Assembly (NCBI GenBank): GCA_013368325.1
Contig: JAACJK010000001.1
Span: 3,472,001 to 3,536,000 of the forward strand
Source: Ephemerocybe angulata
Lineage: Eukaryota > Basidiomycota > Agaricomycetes > Agaricales > Psathyrellaceae
Length of the DNA: 64,000 bases
Reading direction: 5' to 3'
Shown here: one piece after another, positions 45,454 to 57,600 of the stretch
Layout: the number at the start of each line of letters is the position of its first letter
Position numbering within the stretch: the stretch's first letter is position 1
The notes under the pieces: model-generated
What the model saw: the letters and a program-made list of their open reading frames with translations, nothing else
The model's database searches: none
Told to the model about the DNA's origin: nothing
Made by a program: the position numbers and the translations under genes

Positions 45454-46964
45454 ATGCCTCCCAAAGGATCGCGCAAGAAGCGTACTCGCCAAACCAAAGC
45501 TGTCACTGGCAATGCTGCTGGCAATGAGGAAGCTGCTCCAGTTGCCTTGAAGAACGACTCGACGTCGAAGGTTGCCACTGGTGTGACGTTGACGGGGTTG
45601 CCGTTCGATCTCCTGAGCGAGGTGAGTTTTGCGAGCCCAGTTACGCGTGTTTCTCAACTTAGAGACGTGACTTGCATAGATATACGCTCTTCTACACCCG
45701 GTTGATCTCCTTCAGCTCGCGAGGACGAGCAAGGTGTTCAGGAAGGTCTTGATGAACCGCCAAGCCTCGCGGAAGATGATCTGGCTCCCAGCGCTCGCGT
45801 CTATCAGAGGCCTTCCCCCGTGTCCCAAAGACCTCGCAGAGCCTAGGTATATCAACCTGCTTCTCGAAAGCACATGCGACGTACGTTCTCCGAATGGTTT
45901 GCCCAAAGGACTCGGAGATGCTAACAGCGATGTTATCTAGGGTTGCTCCGTCACTGCCAGCCGCAGTAGTATCAATACTAGAGTGTGGAAACATCTCACC
46001 AACTACTCGCAGACCTGCGGCGGACCCGGCGGTTGCGATTTTCCAAAGTGCGTCTCTTACATTCCCCCTCTCTCGAACGTTCGCTCACCGCCATAAGTAG
46101 CTTCGTGCACCCACATGAGCTCCCCGACGATCTCCCTGAGGACTTCGAGACGATGGTGCCGGCCTCGTGTTACACGTTTAGGAGGAGCCTTTCACGTCCG
46201 GAGCTGGTCACTTGGCGCCTTGCAGATAAGAACGGGGATGAGGTACTGCTGTACGATCTTGATGCCGTCAAGGCGTTGAAGGAGGAGTATGACCTTACCA
46301 AGAAGGGTAAAGCACGCGAATTGTGGATAGAGAGGAAGAAGGAGGAGATGCGCACCAAGTTTCAGGTATGTCGCCTAGCGCCTTGAGGGCAACCGTATCC
46401 ACACTAACGTCGACTTTTCGTAGTTCTTCAAAGCGTGCAAAGATTTCCTTCAAACTCAGATCGAGGAAGAGAGAGAGGCAGAGCACAAGCGCATGGAAGC
46501 CTTGAAGGATAAGAGGAGCGAACAGTACGTACCCAATATTCTCCCTTCAACTTCGTATCTAATCCCTTTCCTAGGATCTTCAAGAAACTGTCCGAAATAG
46601 GATACGCGGAGGAGTGCCGTACCTTCTTCGAACTGAATCCGAAGGAGTATATGGCTCCCGAGCACGTCCGCGAGTACCGTCGCAAACTCGTCCCCAAGGA
46701 GCTGACGGACGAAGGTGTGTTTCAGCCTAGACCTCTGCTTATCGTCTTGTAACTAACCTTCCCTTTAGAGTGGCCCCTCATCAAGGAATCCATGGTCGCG
46801 TTCATGAAGACCGCGCGGGAGCACAACTCGCGCAACTTCAAGGCGAAGGCTGTCCTCGCTCGTATGGACAAGATGTTGAAGCCAGCCTACGCCAAATACG
46901 TCTTCTCGAAGCCGCCAAACACCGTCGTGCTCACAACCGCCGAGATCTCGATGATGCCAGAGTG
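45454..46964 (+). pseudogene. F-box protein (family member 3), 3' truncated
   Basis: Exons 45454-45621, 45680-45880, 45941-46047, 46101-46365, 46424-46524 and 46575-46714 are intact and in frame, and their lengths track the 34047 gene (201, 101 and 140 bases are identical). Exon 7 starts at 46769 and follows the relative through FSKPPNTVVLTTAEISMMPE. At about 46964 similarity stops abruptly, and the frame runs into unrelated, G/C-rich sequence with a stop at 47182-47184. The long C-terminal half with its Cys/His motifs is missing. The F-box itself (LTGLPFDLLSE, then IYALLHPVDLLQLARTSKVF) is preserved, so a truncated protein of about 470 residues could be made. Confidence 0.8.
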
Positions 46965-48024
46965 TGTGCGCGCGCCTTTTGCTACTCGGTGCGTGCCTTT
47001 TCTTCGATCGTCGAACGAACTTTCAGCGTTTTTTCATAGGTGTCTATTCCCACGCCCTCCTCCATTGTCGGCCCCGGCGCGCAGAGGGACGCCATGTCCT
47101 CTGCGCACCGGAGCCGGGAGGGGGCTATCTACTGACTATTACATGCGGGTACACTACAAGGGGCTGGGTGACCTACGGCGGTGACAAGGGCGACGACGAC
47201 GGCGACAACGAGCACGGTGAAGAGATAATGAGAACAACAACGAAGGGGACAGATGCGACGACGACGGCAGAGACAAGACGGGTACAGAGGCGGCGAGCAT
47301 GGGGGCAGCGAGAATGGCGACAGGGTAACGATTCGATGGAGAGTCTACGGTGCGTCCTCCAGGTTATATACCCAGTGTGACGTGACCGTAACGTTTATCG
47401 TCCTAAGTGCTGGCGTCACGAGCGCGTCGGTGGCAGTCCGAAACGCGCCAAGTCCACATCCGATCCGTGCGTGCCATCACTCCGCCGCTTCCTCTTCCCT
47501 TCCTCCTCCCTCCTCCTTCTCTCTTCTGTTTCTCGAGACTTTGTACAGCGCAGTGTCTGCGTTATTCAAGGTCGCTAGAATGCGTTGAGAGAGGAATATT
47601 CTCTTCCAAACCACTTCAAAGCTGCTCGCAGCTTTTCGGCTATGCGGCTCTTGCGGGATGTGTTACGTGCCTGCCGTCGCTCCCTCCGACTTGTCATTTC
47701 GCCCCATCTTTCGACATCGTTATTCTGCCTAGTTCTTTTGGATATTTACTTTAGTTGTATCTCCCTTCTGACTGGAATAATGTATGAGGTTCAAAACGGT
47801 ATAGGGAAATGAGGATAATCTAGGGAACTCGTCGCGCCAGCTCCGTTACCTCCGGGCCATCTCAACAGACTCCATTGATTTCCGTTATCCGCACACCACT
47901 CGCGCTTGCATTCTCGGCTCGTACGCGCCTTGGCATTCGGAATGCTGACGCGACTTGCCACGAATCCTCAGGGATAGTCTGTTGTATTATTCTTTCGTCC
48001 TCCCACTTTCATCCCCCACTTTCA
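46965..48024. other. Start of gene-poor region; breakpoint of F-box copy
   Basis: Nothing here resembles the 34-kb relative. It contains the inverted repeat at 47069-47117 and C/T-rich tracts. No gene was recognised. Confidence 0.4.
47069..47117. repeat. Near-perfect hairpin-forming inverted repeat
   Basis: Arms of about 21-22 bases (cggccccggcgcgcagaggg and its near complement) flank a 5-base loop gccat. It lies about 100 bases past the F-box truncation point. Confidence 0.75.
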
Positions 48025-49580
48025 CGTCGTCGCTCGGCGGACGGTGTTCTGTCGTGTCTTCGCCTATCGCGTCCTCGCCATGCTGTCCCAGTTGCCACCT
48101 TGCCTCATTCTCGTCTGCACATGCGAACTCAAGACCCACATGTGCTTTCTCGTCGCCCGACGCCAACTCCTCCCCAAGGCACCCCAGGATCTCGATACAC
48201 CGACACCTCGATATCGTTTTCCGGAATAATTTCTGTTGCGTCGGAGCGAAGCAGGTGTCTGGTATGTCTCTGCATGGTGCACCGGGGCCGCCACACACAT
48301 TCTGACAAATCTTCTCTAGCCAGGAGTCGGCGGGGGATTGCAACGCAGCAACCCGGAGTCACACAGCAAGCGCAGGATGGAGTTTGGACGGAATAGCAGG
48401 ACGGACGAGCATCGGGACTCAATCGAAGTTCATACATTCACTCCTTCAAGACTTTCTTTCACCTTTTCTGACGCCTTCATACGATCTACTAGGTACTAGG
48501 TACGCATACCCATTTTCACTGCGTCGGCACCCACCACGTCGCTCGCCGGAAAAATTTATGTCGTTGTTGCGCCATCACAGCTGGCATCAACGACATATCC
48601 CACACGACACGAGCAATGCCACATCGACTCGCTGCGAGCATCCTTCGGATGCTCGGTTTTTTCCATGGTGCGTACATCATGCTCGTCTACACCCTTTGAC
48701 TCATCGCCTCCCCGGGCCATAGCTCACGGCGCCGCTCGCGGGACGAAATTCTGTTGCGACTTTGGCATCGGCGCCACCACCGGTTCACCCCCGACTTCAC
48801 CCTGCGCAGCTACGTCGACTTCAGACCTTTCCCTCCTTCATGTGTGTATTGTTTATATCCTCTCAGGCTCTTTAGTTGACACATGTTCAAAGCTTACGAC
48901 GTCGCTCGCGGGACGCATTTCTGTCGTGACTTGTGGTTGCCCCGATCAACGGAGCCCCAACAACGTCCAGATCAGCCTCAACAACTTCCAGCGAGCATAC
49001 TTCGAATGCCCGAGGTCCTTTCGGTGTTTTCAATATTATCCTATCGCTTTGAAGTCGCCGGTATGTCAAAATTCATTTGCCTCGATTTAGCGGGTCTTCG
49101 TCATACTGAAACAATTTGTATTAACACCAGGCGCCGCCATCGTAATTATGGGGACCTTCTCAAGCATCCTCAGAACGCTCGGTAATTGGGTATGTTTTCT
49201 TTCGTTCAAATTCGACGGAGATATCTTCTGATTTGATCATATTCCATATCGAGGCGCGCGCGGGGTTAACGGATTTCCTGGGGTAAACGACAACCGCAGG
49301 TACGTTTAACATCTAATTAACAACTATGTCATCACGTCAGACATTCATTAATTTTACCCTATTTCTCCCATCCTGCTCGCCGGATTCAATTCCGTCGTCA
49401 CATTGCCATTTTCGCCCATCCCCAGCACAAATGGCGCTGCCGCTGCCTTCCTCGACTCATCTGTGGCATGCTTGAGGTGCGTCAATCCCCCACGCTTTGT
49501 GCACCGTATCTGACTCCCGCCGATCACCCCTTGCATCCCACCCCCGCTCCCCGGAAACATTTCTGTCGTTACATCGCGAT
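48025..49580. repeat. Degenerate repeat array
   Basis: A motif close to GCTCGCSGGAMRMATTTCTG followed by TCGTKAC recurs at about 48030, 48219 (weaker), 48541, 48732, 48904, 49374 and 49546. Several are followed after 80-100 bases by a second motif like cgagcatccttcggatgctcgg (48635, 48984, 49163), which at 48635-48655 is a perfect 9-bp hairpin. Spacing is often 170-190 bases. The frames are broken, so it could be a decayed gene with repeated exons, or non-coding satellite-like DNA. Confidence 0.55.
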
Positions 49581-51261
49581 CCTGAGCACTCGCAACGCCA
49601 TTCCGCCCCCTCGCCCCATTTGGACTTTCCGATGAATTAGCCTTTTCGCGCATCAGCCGGCGGGAGGCCACTGACGCCGGTGAGCGACATTTTCGGCCAC
49701 TCATTACTCATCCATCTCAACTTCGTCACATTTCAGAAATCTCGCAATTTGGCCCCACCGGGCACCCTCGAAGCCCATATATCCAACTTGCCACGGTACG
49801 TGATCTCCCCTTTCCTTCATTCCCTTACTCACACCCCTAATCTAGCTTTCGTCCAAAACTTTGGAGCCCATTGGGAGCCCACTCACACAGTGGTAAGTCC
49901 ATACTCCGCCCGACCTCAGCATTTGGCACTCACGCAAATTTCCATTAGCCACCCCGCTTGAGCTCTAACTATTTTCATCTTACTCACCACCGAGCTGACA
50001 GGCGTCGAAACACACGGCACTTATGACGGATGTCATCGCCTAACGCCAAACGGGTCCAGATCGGCAGCAGGATCGACAGGGACGAGAGCCTTGTGATATC
50101 GTTCTGAGTGCTGTGCTTTGATTTTCTGGTTCGGCGAGTTAACGCCGCGTGAGTTGTATGAGTGAGAATTATCCCGGAAGTGGCGCAGCGGAGTACGCGC
50201 CCAAAATAAGTTTATGTCGCGTAAAACGGAACTAGCGGCACTAGTAAGTCCGAAGTGAGACGGTGCCCTCGGGCCTTCGTCACTCTCTGGCCCTGGAATT
50301 TGAGTGCGCGATGACCCGGTTACCAAGTAGAAATACGTATCGATATCTCGAGAGTGCTCGCGTGCCTGGAATGGACTCCGGCAGACTGTACGTCATGTAC
50401 GAAACATGGGAGCGCGCGCGTCTCCACGGCGCGGCGCGCTTTCATCATTCCGTTCTGGATTCAAATAACGTCTTGTATATTCGCCTCCATGTCATGACAG
50501 TCGACTCTGAGCTTCTGGTGTACGTTAATGTAGTCATATAACTCTAATTTTAGCATGAATAGTACTGGTTAGCTCTGAATGCGAATTTACAAGGAAAGTG
50601 TCAAGTTGGTCCTCAATACATTGTTGAAAGTGTCCAAAACCTAGTGAGAGGTCTTTCCAATGCCTTTAAAGACTTTTGTACATTCTATTTATATCTAAAT
50701 ACTACTAATACATCCCCCAGTTGCAGAGAGAAACGAGGGAAACCAAACTCGACATCCTCGATCTCGAGAGTCCAGGTAACCGTCTCCCCGACACGTCTAT
50801 CCACCGAATACACGGAATTAGACACGGCCATATTACAGTGCCATAAGTGATGTACAGACCGTGTGAGGCGTAATAGAATCGATTGGTATGGAACTGAGCC
50901 AAAATTGAGATGCCAAGTCCCAAATCCCGTCGGCGGACTTGTACATTCACATAACCCTACTTAGTCTGGACTAATTCCTGGCCAGTTATGGATGGCTTGA
51001 AGTGCCAGTGTATTACGGATTAAGTTCCTGGACACTGTTAAGTGGAAAGGTTTTGTACGGTCTGAACCCTGCATTTTCCATCCATATAAGGAAATCGATT
51101 ACTATAAAAGGCGATTCTTGATGGTATCATTCCGGTTACTAACCTAGTGAGCGTCCTCCCAAGAACACGCCCTCTTCTCCCCACTCCCCTGGTGGTTGTT
51201 CAGGAAATCAGTTGCTACTAACTGTTAACGTTGTGATGCGTCGAGCAGACGAACTTCGGTA
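49581..51261. other. No gene recognised
   Basis: Short open frames only, with no domain or splice pattern. Confidence 0.4.
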
Positions 51262-51269
51262 GTCATGCA
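51262..51269 (+). repeat. Target duplication of hAT MITE (left)
   Basis: GTCATGCA, repeated exactly at 51831-51838. Confidence 0.85.
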
Positions 51270-51830
51270 CAAGGGGGTGCCACTAATGCGTATGCGAAAA
51301 TCGACCCTACCGGTGGGGTCGAGGTTTTGATGGGATCATCTGTACCGGCTCTCCGGCATTAACCTGCGGAGCTCAAATCTAAGGAAGGAACACCAGCTTC
51401 AACCAAGAGCTAACTCACAGTTCCTAGTGTATTAGACAAGCAGATTCAGCGGAAATACCTTATATCTGTACCCATCTTGTATTTTAAACTATAAATCGGA
51501 AGATATCGCCCCAAACAGGGGCAGATAAGAGGACTCTGTGCTGAGGCTCTGGAACCCATCTTGGGACGGCCTTGAGAAACATTACAGCACCAAAGATGGA
51601 CTCCATAGCGCTTTGAAAGCAACTAAATGACTTTCAATTATGTTCTCGCATCAACTTCAAGCAAATAAGTCTAATTTACGAGTGTCAAGAGTTGGGGGAC
51701 AGTAAGCTGGCTCTGAATCGCTGCTCAAAAATGAGTACATGCCGCAGCTGCCGCTGTGAAATGATACCATCAAAACCTCGACCCCACCGGTAGGGTCGAT
51801 TTTCGCGTACGCATTAGTGGCACCCCCTTG
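51270..51830. mobile_element. hAT-type MITE, 561 bp
   Basis: The left end reads CAAGGGGGTGCCACTAATGC and the right end is its reverse complement. The inverted repeats extend about 70 bases with only a few differences. They contain a conserved internal palindrome, gaccctaccggtggggtc. An exact 8-base duplication GTCATGCA flanks the element. An 8-bp target duplication and a terminus of YARNG form (CAAGG) are the marks of hAT elements. The interior has no coding capacity, so it would need a transposase from elsewhere. Confidence 0.88.
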
Positions 51831-51838
51831 GTCATGCA
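51831..51838 (+). repeat. Target duplication of hAT MITE (right)
   Basis: GTCATGCA, identical to 51262-51269. Confidence 0.85.
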
Positions 51839-54669
51839 CCTACATAACACCTTTTGTCAAACATTTCTGCTGTTACGGTACCAGATTCAATGAAGCCTGA
51901 AAGTGGGAGTATACTCAATTCGGCGCAACTTTTGACAAAATGAACAACTGGCATGTAGATTACAGTGGTAACGCTATAGCAACAACTCGACTTTTGTATT
52001 GTGCTCAGCTGGCGGGGTAGGCACGTGATATCGGCACAGCGTAACCCAGCGTAACCCGCGGCTGCCCTCGAAATATCGGATTTTGGAAAGATTTTGGGAT
52101 GTAAGAGGGAGTGGCAACACATCTTTTGGTAACAGAATCAAAGGTATAATTGTGCTTAGCACAAAGGGAAGATAATCAATTATAATGCATTAAGGGGGAG
52201 AGCAGGGCATCCGACAGAGGCCGTGAATTGGCCATGAACTGGTAAACAACTGGTAAATGGTACGTTTCAACAAAGACTGGAGCTCAAATCAGACTCAAAT
52301 AACAGGGTTAAGACTGTCACAGTGTCCAGGGTTGCCCAGAGGGCCATAATATGAGATTAGATACGAACGTACTCCTCCCAGCGATTCATTTGACAAAATC
52401 TCGCGCGATCGCGCAGTGAAAGTCAGATACAGATGGGCGCTTATTTAGACGCTTGCACGCGAACGCGCGATCTGCGTGCATTCCACCTCCGATAGCACTT
52501 CTAACTGCTCAGAAGGCCTCTTCAAGGTGTATCCCTGGCCATGCGGCTTACCCAGCCTACCCTAACCCCCCAAATCCTTCACGGACATCGAGATCTCAAG
52601 ACCCCTTCCTCCACCGCGCTTTCGGGAAGATTACGCGTTTGCGGGCGTTTCCCTGGCATTTGGTGTGTGCGGACCAGGGTTCTGTGATGCATCATACGTT
52701 ATGTGACAGCGAAACTGGTCTTGCATCAAGGCTTGAATGAGTTGGCTCGGGAGTTGCAGATGGGAAGACATCGGGAGAAAGGAATGAGGACGTATGGCGA
52801 TAGTCCGAATGTATTTACACATTTGCTAACATCTAAAATAGTATAGGTGGTACCCTTAGAATGTGTGTGGTCATCTCTGAGTCAACAGGTGCTGTTGGGA
52901 CGTTTGAATTGGCAAACCGCCGTATCGCTCGCTTTCATCGAAGTACAATCAACGAAGGCTCTATACAGCCATACTACTCAAACAGCACACGCACACCAAA
53001 TGGAACCCATCGTATCTTGGTATCTCCACCCACCCCGGACCTGTTACACCTCCAAACTCACTCCACCGTCTCCCATTCTCGATCTCGCCAATCCACTCCT
53101 CCTCATCCCGTCCACCCGAAAGACCGCCCTAGAACGCACTCCATTTCCTCCTCGCATCACTCGGCTCGCTTAGCCATGCCAACCGACACCCGAAATGACC
53201 GGGCCAAGGCAAACAGGGGCGAACAGTCACTTAGACAATCGGCGAAGTGCTCAGGGAGAGCACGTACGCGCCGTTATCCGCAATACAATGTCAATGGGAT
53301 GCGTAAAGGCATTACGGGCGTGGGTGTGGGTGAGGCGGGGATACGTGGTGTGAGCTGGCAGACTCAGATCTCGATGGGCTTGGACTGTGTGGGAATGGGG
53401 TTTGGAGGTGTATATAAGATGGGGTGCGTACGGTTGTTTCTGGCATCCCCTCAATGGGATTTGCACTTCCCTCCCTCTTCACTTGTGGGAAGTAGACCAC
53501 CGCTTCGCGTGGCAGATCCCTTGGCCATTTATTTGGTTTTTCCCTCCAACTCTTAACTTTACCTTTACTTTCATTATTTAACAATGCTACAACAATGTCC
53601 CTCAGTGCTCACATTGTACTATAGACAGCATTTGGGCAGCATTGTTACCCGCACTAGCCATACACCAGCTTTCACCGAAACTCAGCCTGGAAGTACGTCG
53701 TCAGGCTTTGTTTACTTATCCATTCAAGACTCCACGAAGCGAAAACTGGTTTATTGTTCAGAAGGTACGTACATAGCTTAACTAGCACGCCCTACGAGTC
53801 ACTGACCGCTGGTACTAAGAAAGGTCTACACGCCGCCACAGTCTTGAGTCCGAGCGCGCGTACGAATGACGGGCCCGTGGACTTGTGCCCGAATGCCGGA
53901 GGTCTGCTGGCGCGAAGGCTGGTGGAGGTGAGCACAACCCTGTGCGGCTGATGGAATCGACGACAAAGGAGACGGAAGTCTCCCCAACTCGAGGTCGTGC
54001 ACGATGGGGAGTGGAGTATCATGTAAAAGGTCACTAAAGCGAGCACATTGTCGACGCGTGGGCCCAGCACCACCGAGCGACATGCTCGAAGACAGATGTG
54101 GTCCCGTGGAGGTGCGGTGCGGTGCGCATGCGACGATAGTGATGACGCGACGAAGACGACAAATAGGCGCTCACCGCCGTGCTATCCTTGCGGGGCCTCT
54201 GTTGGCAATGTGAGTGCGAGCTGAACATCGACGTATATCGGGCTTACCGTGCTTGGACCCCAGACTGCACTGAAGAACTTGTGCACTCGACATCGATGAC
54301 CACGGTGAGAGAAGATATGGACTGGGAGGTCAGTGAGGGTGGTGGTTCGAGTTAAAGAACACCTTGATTACCAACTCTCGCACGCGTTGCAGTTGCGATC
54401 CTTTGTCGTTAACATAGACCCGCCGTAATGCTGTCCCTCCTCCATGTTGTTGTCTTGTCGTCCATTGCCGCCGCCGGCCCTTCGCCCAATGAGAATCATT
54501 CGTAGCTAGCCGTCGTCGTTCCGTCGTTCGCAGCGCACCTGTCGGAATTCACCACTTCCTCTAACTCAACCCTGACACACTTTCACACTCTCCCCCCACC
54601 CCCGACCTGCCCTTGCCATTCCGATTCGCCGGCTTCGCCTCGCCTGAACTAAACATTAACTCTACCACC
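51839..54669. other. No intact gene recognised
   Basis: Open frames such as 52861-53556 lack recognisable domains. TATAAG near 53412, with a C/T-rich leader around 53460-53570, resembles a promoter, but the following ATG at 53584 opens only a 65-codon frame without features. GGCGCTTA is at 52436-52443. Confidence 0.35.
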
Positions 54670-54771
54670 ATGAGCGGCAGCCCAGCGCTTGCGTCTTCCC
54701 CCTCATCCTTGCCAGCATCCACCCTCTCTCCATCGGCGGAGTCAAACTCGGTGGCTCGCCACCAGGATTAG
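54670..54771 (+). pseudogene. Possible start of a broken gene (Ser-rich N terminus)
   Basis: A long C/T-rich leader precedes an ATG in good context (accaccATGagc). The frame begins MSGSPALASSPSSLPASTLS, ends at TAG 54769-54771 after 33 codons, and stays open for about 50 further codons in the same frame with a very basic composition (RRVWRRRQRRRREE). Either a stop has interrupted a gene or an intron was missed. No family was recognised. Confidence 0.35.
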
Positions 54772-57600
54772 CGGAAACCATCCGAAACCGCGAAGAGACG
54801 CGTGTGGCGTCGACGGCAGAGGAGACGAAGGGAAGAGAGTGGTGGTGCGCGAGAGGAGGAAGGGGTGAAAGCGAAGAAGGGTGGTTTTAGGTCCGGATGT
54901 GGGCAGGGATTGAGCATGCTCGAGAAGGTCTGTGTGAGGTGCTAAAGAAGGTGAGTACGTCGCGGTATGTGCATTTGAGGGCTGTATACTCACGAGATCG
55001 ATCCCAATACAGCCAATATTACGCCTGGGCGTCGAATGGGCTTGTTCGGCGTGTAGGGTATCAAGCACGGGTGGGGAACGCGAAACGAGATGGTGAGCCG
55101 GTGTACGTCGAGGTCAGGGTAGTGCGTTAACAGCGTAAGCGCGGTTTCGAGCGCATTGGCAGGAATGGAGGGTATTACAGAGCTCGTCGTCGTCGACGGT
55201 GGTGGTCATGAGGTGAGTACCCAAGTTGTGCGTCCTTGAGTTGCATACCGCGAGATGGTGTCGAGGCAATGTACATGAGCTTGTTCAGCGGTGTCGTGCT
55301 TGTCGTGTACGGCGGGCCAGGGCTTTCCCCTTCCTCTCCATTTCTCCTTCTCGACCTCTATCCTTCCCTCACGCTGATCACCCCATCATCATCCTCAGTC
55401 GCCGTCCCCTCGTCGCAATCGCACAGCTCCTCATCGTCGCTTCCTCTCCTCATTCCATCCAGTTGTACCCACCACTCCTCATATCGGTCACCCAATCGTC
55501 GTTGTCGTCATCGCACGCAGCGAGCTCATTCCATTTGTCTCCCATCGCTTTCGTCGTGGTTGGCGCTGCGCATGGATACGTCGTCGTTGGGACCTTCGGT
55601 ACAGGTGGGTGGGACATGCGCATCTCTTTGTGATTGGCTTTGTTCGCTGACATGCTTGTGCAGTGTCCAGGCCATCGTGCTCGTCGTGTGCAGCGGGTTA
55701 ATGTGGGTTAAGTGCGTGGGTTGGTCGCATGTAGGTAACGGTAGGAGATGTCGGGAGCGTCGGGAAGGGAAACGAGCATGGTGAGGTCATCGCATAGCCA
55801 GCCTGCGCTCCCCGCCGTCGCTGTCGGAGTTGTGCTCCATCTTCCTCACCAGCGATTTTGTGTCCGCAACTGCGAGCACAGGCGGTGATGGTAGTGGGGG
55901 ACGTTGGGGGGACGGGAGATAGCAATGATCGGGATTGAGGGTGTGATTCGGGTCCGGGTTGGTCGCTGTCAAGAAGGGGAAGCGGCGAAATGGTAAAGGT
56001 AGGTGACTCGGAGAGCCCGATGGCAGAGTCGGCGGCGTCGTCTCGTCCTTGCTGAAGGACCTAACCAGCTCGCGGTCTTGGAAGGGGACTTCGAGAAGTG
56101 GTAGTGACCGCGTGGTACTTGAAACTTTGCCGTGGATCTGTACGCACGGGCTGGATACTTAGAATTGTAATAGATAGCAGAGAATATGAAGACATACCTG
56201 TTTGATAACACCGAGTTGGCGGTACAGACACGGGGTAAGGTGCGATGAGGAAGGCGGCACCGTGGCTGGTTATTGGTCAGCTGATCGTACTCTCACGGTC
56301 ACGATGCCTGAATCTGAAAAAAACCTTGGCATCGAAACCGCCGCCCAAAAGTACCCTTGCCATAAATGGCCAAGGAATATATTCACTCTGCGCCTTTGAC
56401 CACTCGTCAGAGGTCTCGTTTCTGTCTCTAAGTCTTGACGTTGATTTTGTCGTTCACGTCGAGCTCGGTGTGCTCGTCGTTGTCGCCGCCTAGCGCGTCG
56501 GGACTTCGGTGAGTACCCGTTCGGCGCATCACCCATGTTTGGCTGCTGACATTTTGTTCCAACAGCCACGTCGACTCCTCTTTCTCCCATACCACGACTG
56601 CATGCTTTTGTGAGTACTCTGACCCTCTCTCCATACCTGATATTGATACTTGCTTTTCTTTCTAGGATTTCGCTTTGAATGAATAGGTCAGTTGTATTCA
56701 TTCAATGCGACGTACACAATACTCACCTTTTGTTAGAAGCTCCGAGTCGCTGGGCCTCCGCAGGATGGGATTCGCTGAGAGGTAGGTCGTCACCACGACT
56801 ACTTCCTCACCCTCACTGACAAGCCCATATCGCTGGGCCTTTCCAATGAACAATGAGCTCAACGACGCATGGCTAGTCGAGGCAGTAAGCATCCAGTTGT
56901 CTAGTCCACATGAAGAAGTACTGACCTCTCTATGCCAGATTCCGTCAGAACGACTGCCCTGGGTGCATTCAGCAGTGGATTATTCAAATGGTATGTACAT
57001 TGCTCGCTATGTTACGTCGCCGCTACTGACTACCTTCCACCAGTGCGGCACACTCCCATCCGATACGCTCAGTCCACGACGTCCACCACAGCGTGTAAGT
57101 CAATCCAGCCATACAAAAGCATCGTAATACTAACCCAGCCTTCCATTACTAGCTCGTGCGATGACCAAGGAGCTGCGTCGTGGTCGCAAAGGCTTGCGAG
57201 ATGGATGGGGCACTATAGGGCCTACACCGCCAATTTGCCCAGGTGATGCTCTGATAACAGAGCCGATGCTTGATGAGCGATCAAGTCAAAGGGGTGGCGA
57301 ACATCGGGGGTGATGTCCGTAAGTGCTCCCAGGCGTGATGTCAGGAGGACCTCTCAGGGCGGCATTCAGGATGTCAACCCTGGTTGTCAGCAGGGGGTAT
57401 TTGCGAACCTCGGACAGACAGTCCTATTGATGTTGCGGGGATATCACCTCCAAGGTCTATCAGTGGTGACGACGATATTGTCAGAACATTGGTCCATGGT
57501 CTCTCATAGATAGCTTGCCTTGGGGAGAATAGCCCATTAATTACACGCTTCATATACATAGTCACAATTAAAAATTGGAGGGAACTACAAAGTCTACTTC
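54772..57600. other. No intact gene recognised
   Basis: Between 56938 and about 57310 there are plausible plus-strand splice sites (GTATGT at 56990, GTGTAAG near 57096) around frames that include KELRRGRKGLRDGWGTIGP, so a small multi-exon gene is possible. It could not be assembled with confidence. Confidence 0.3.

Noticed and set aside
48635..48661. Hairpin followed by a T run, like a bacterial terminator
   Set aside because: The DNA is eukaryotic and the hairpin belongs to the degenerate repeat array. No Pol III gene ends there.
47981..49600. Repeat array as a CRISPR
   Set aside because: The motif copies are diverged and irregularly spaced, the organism is a fungus, and there are no cas genes.
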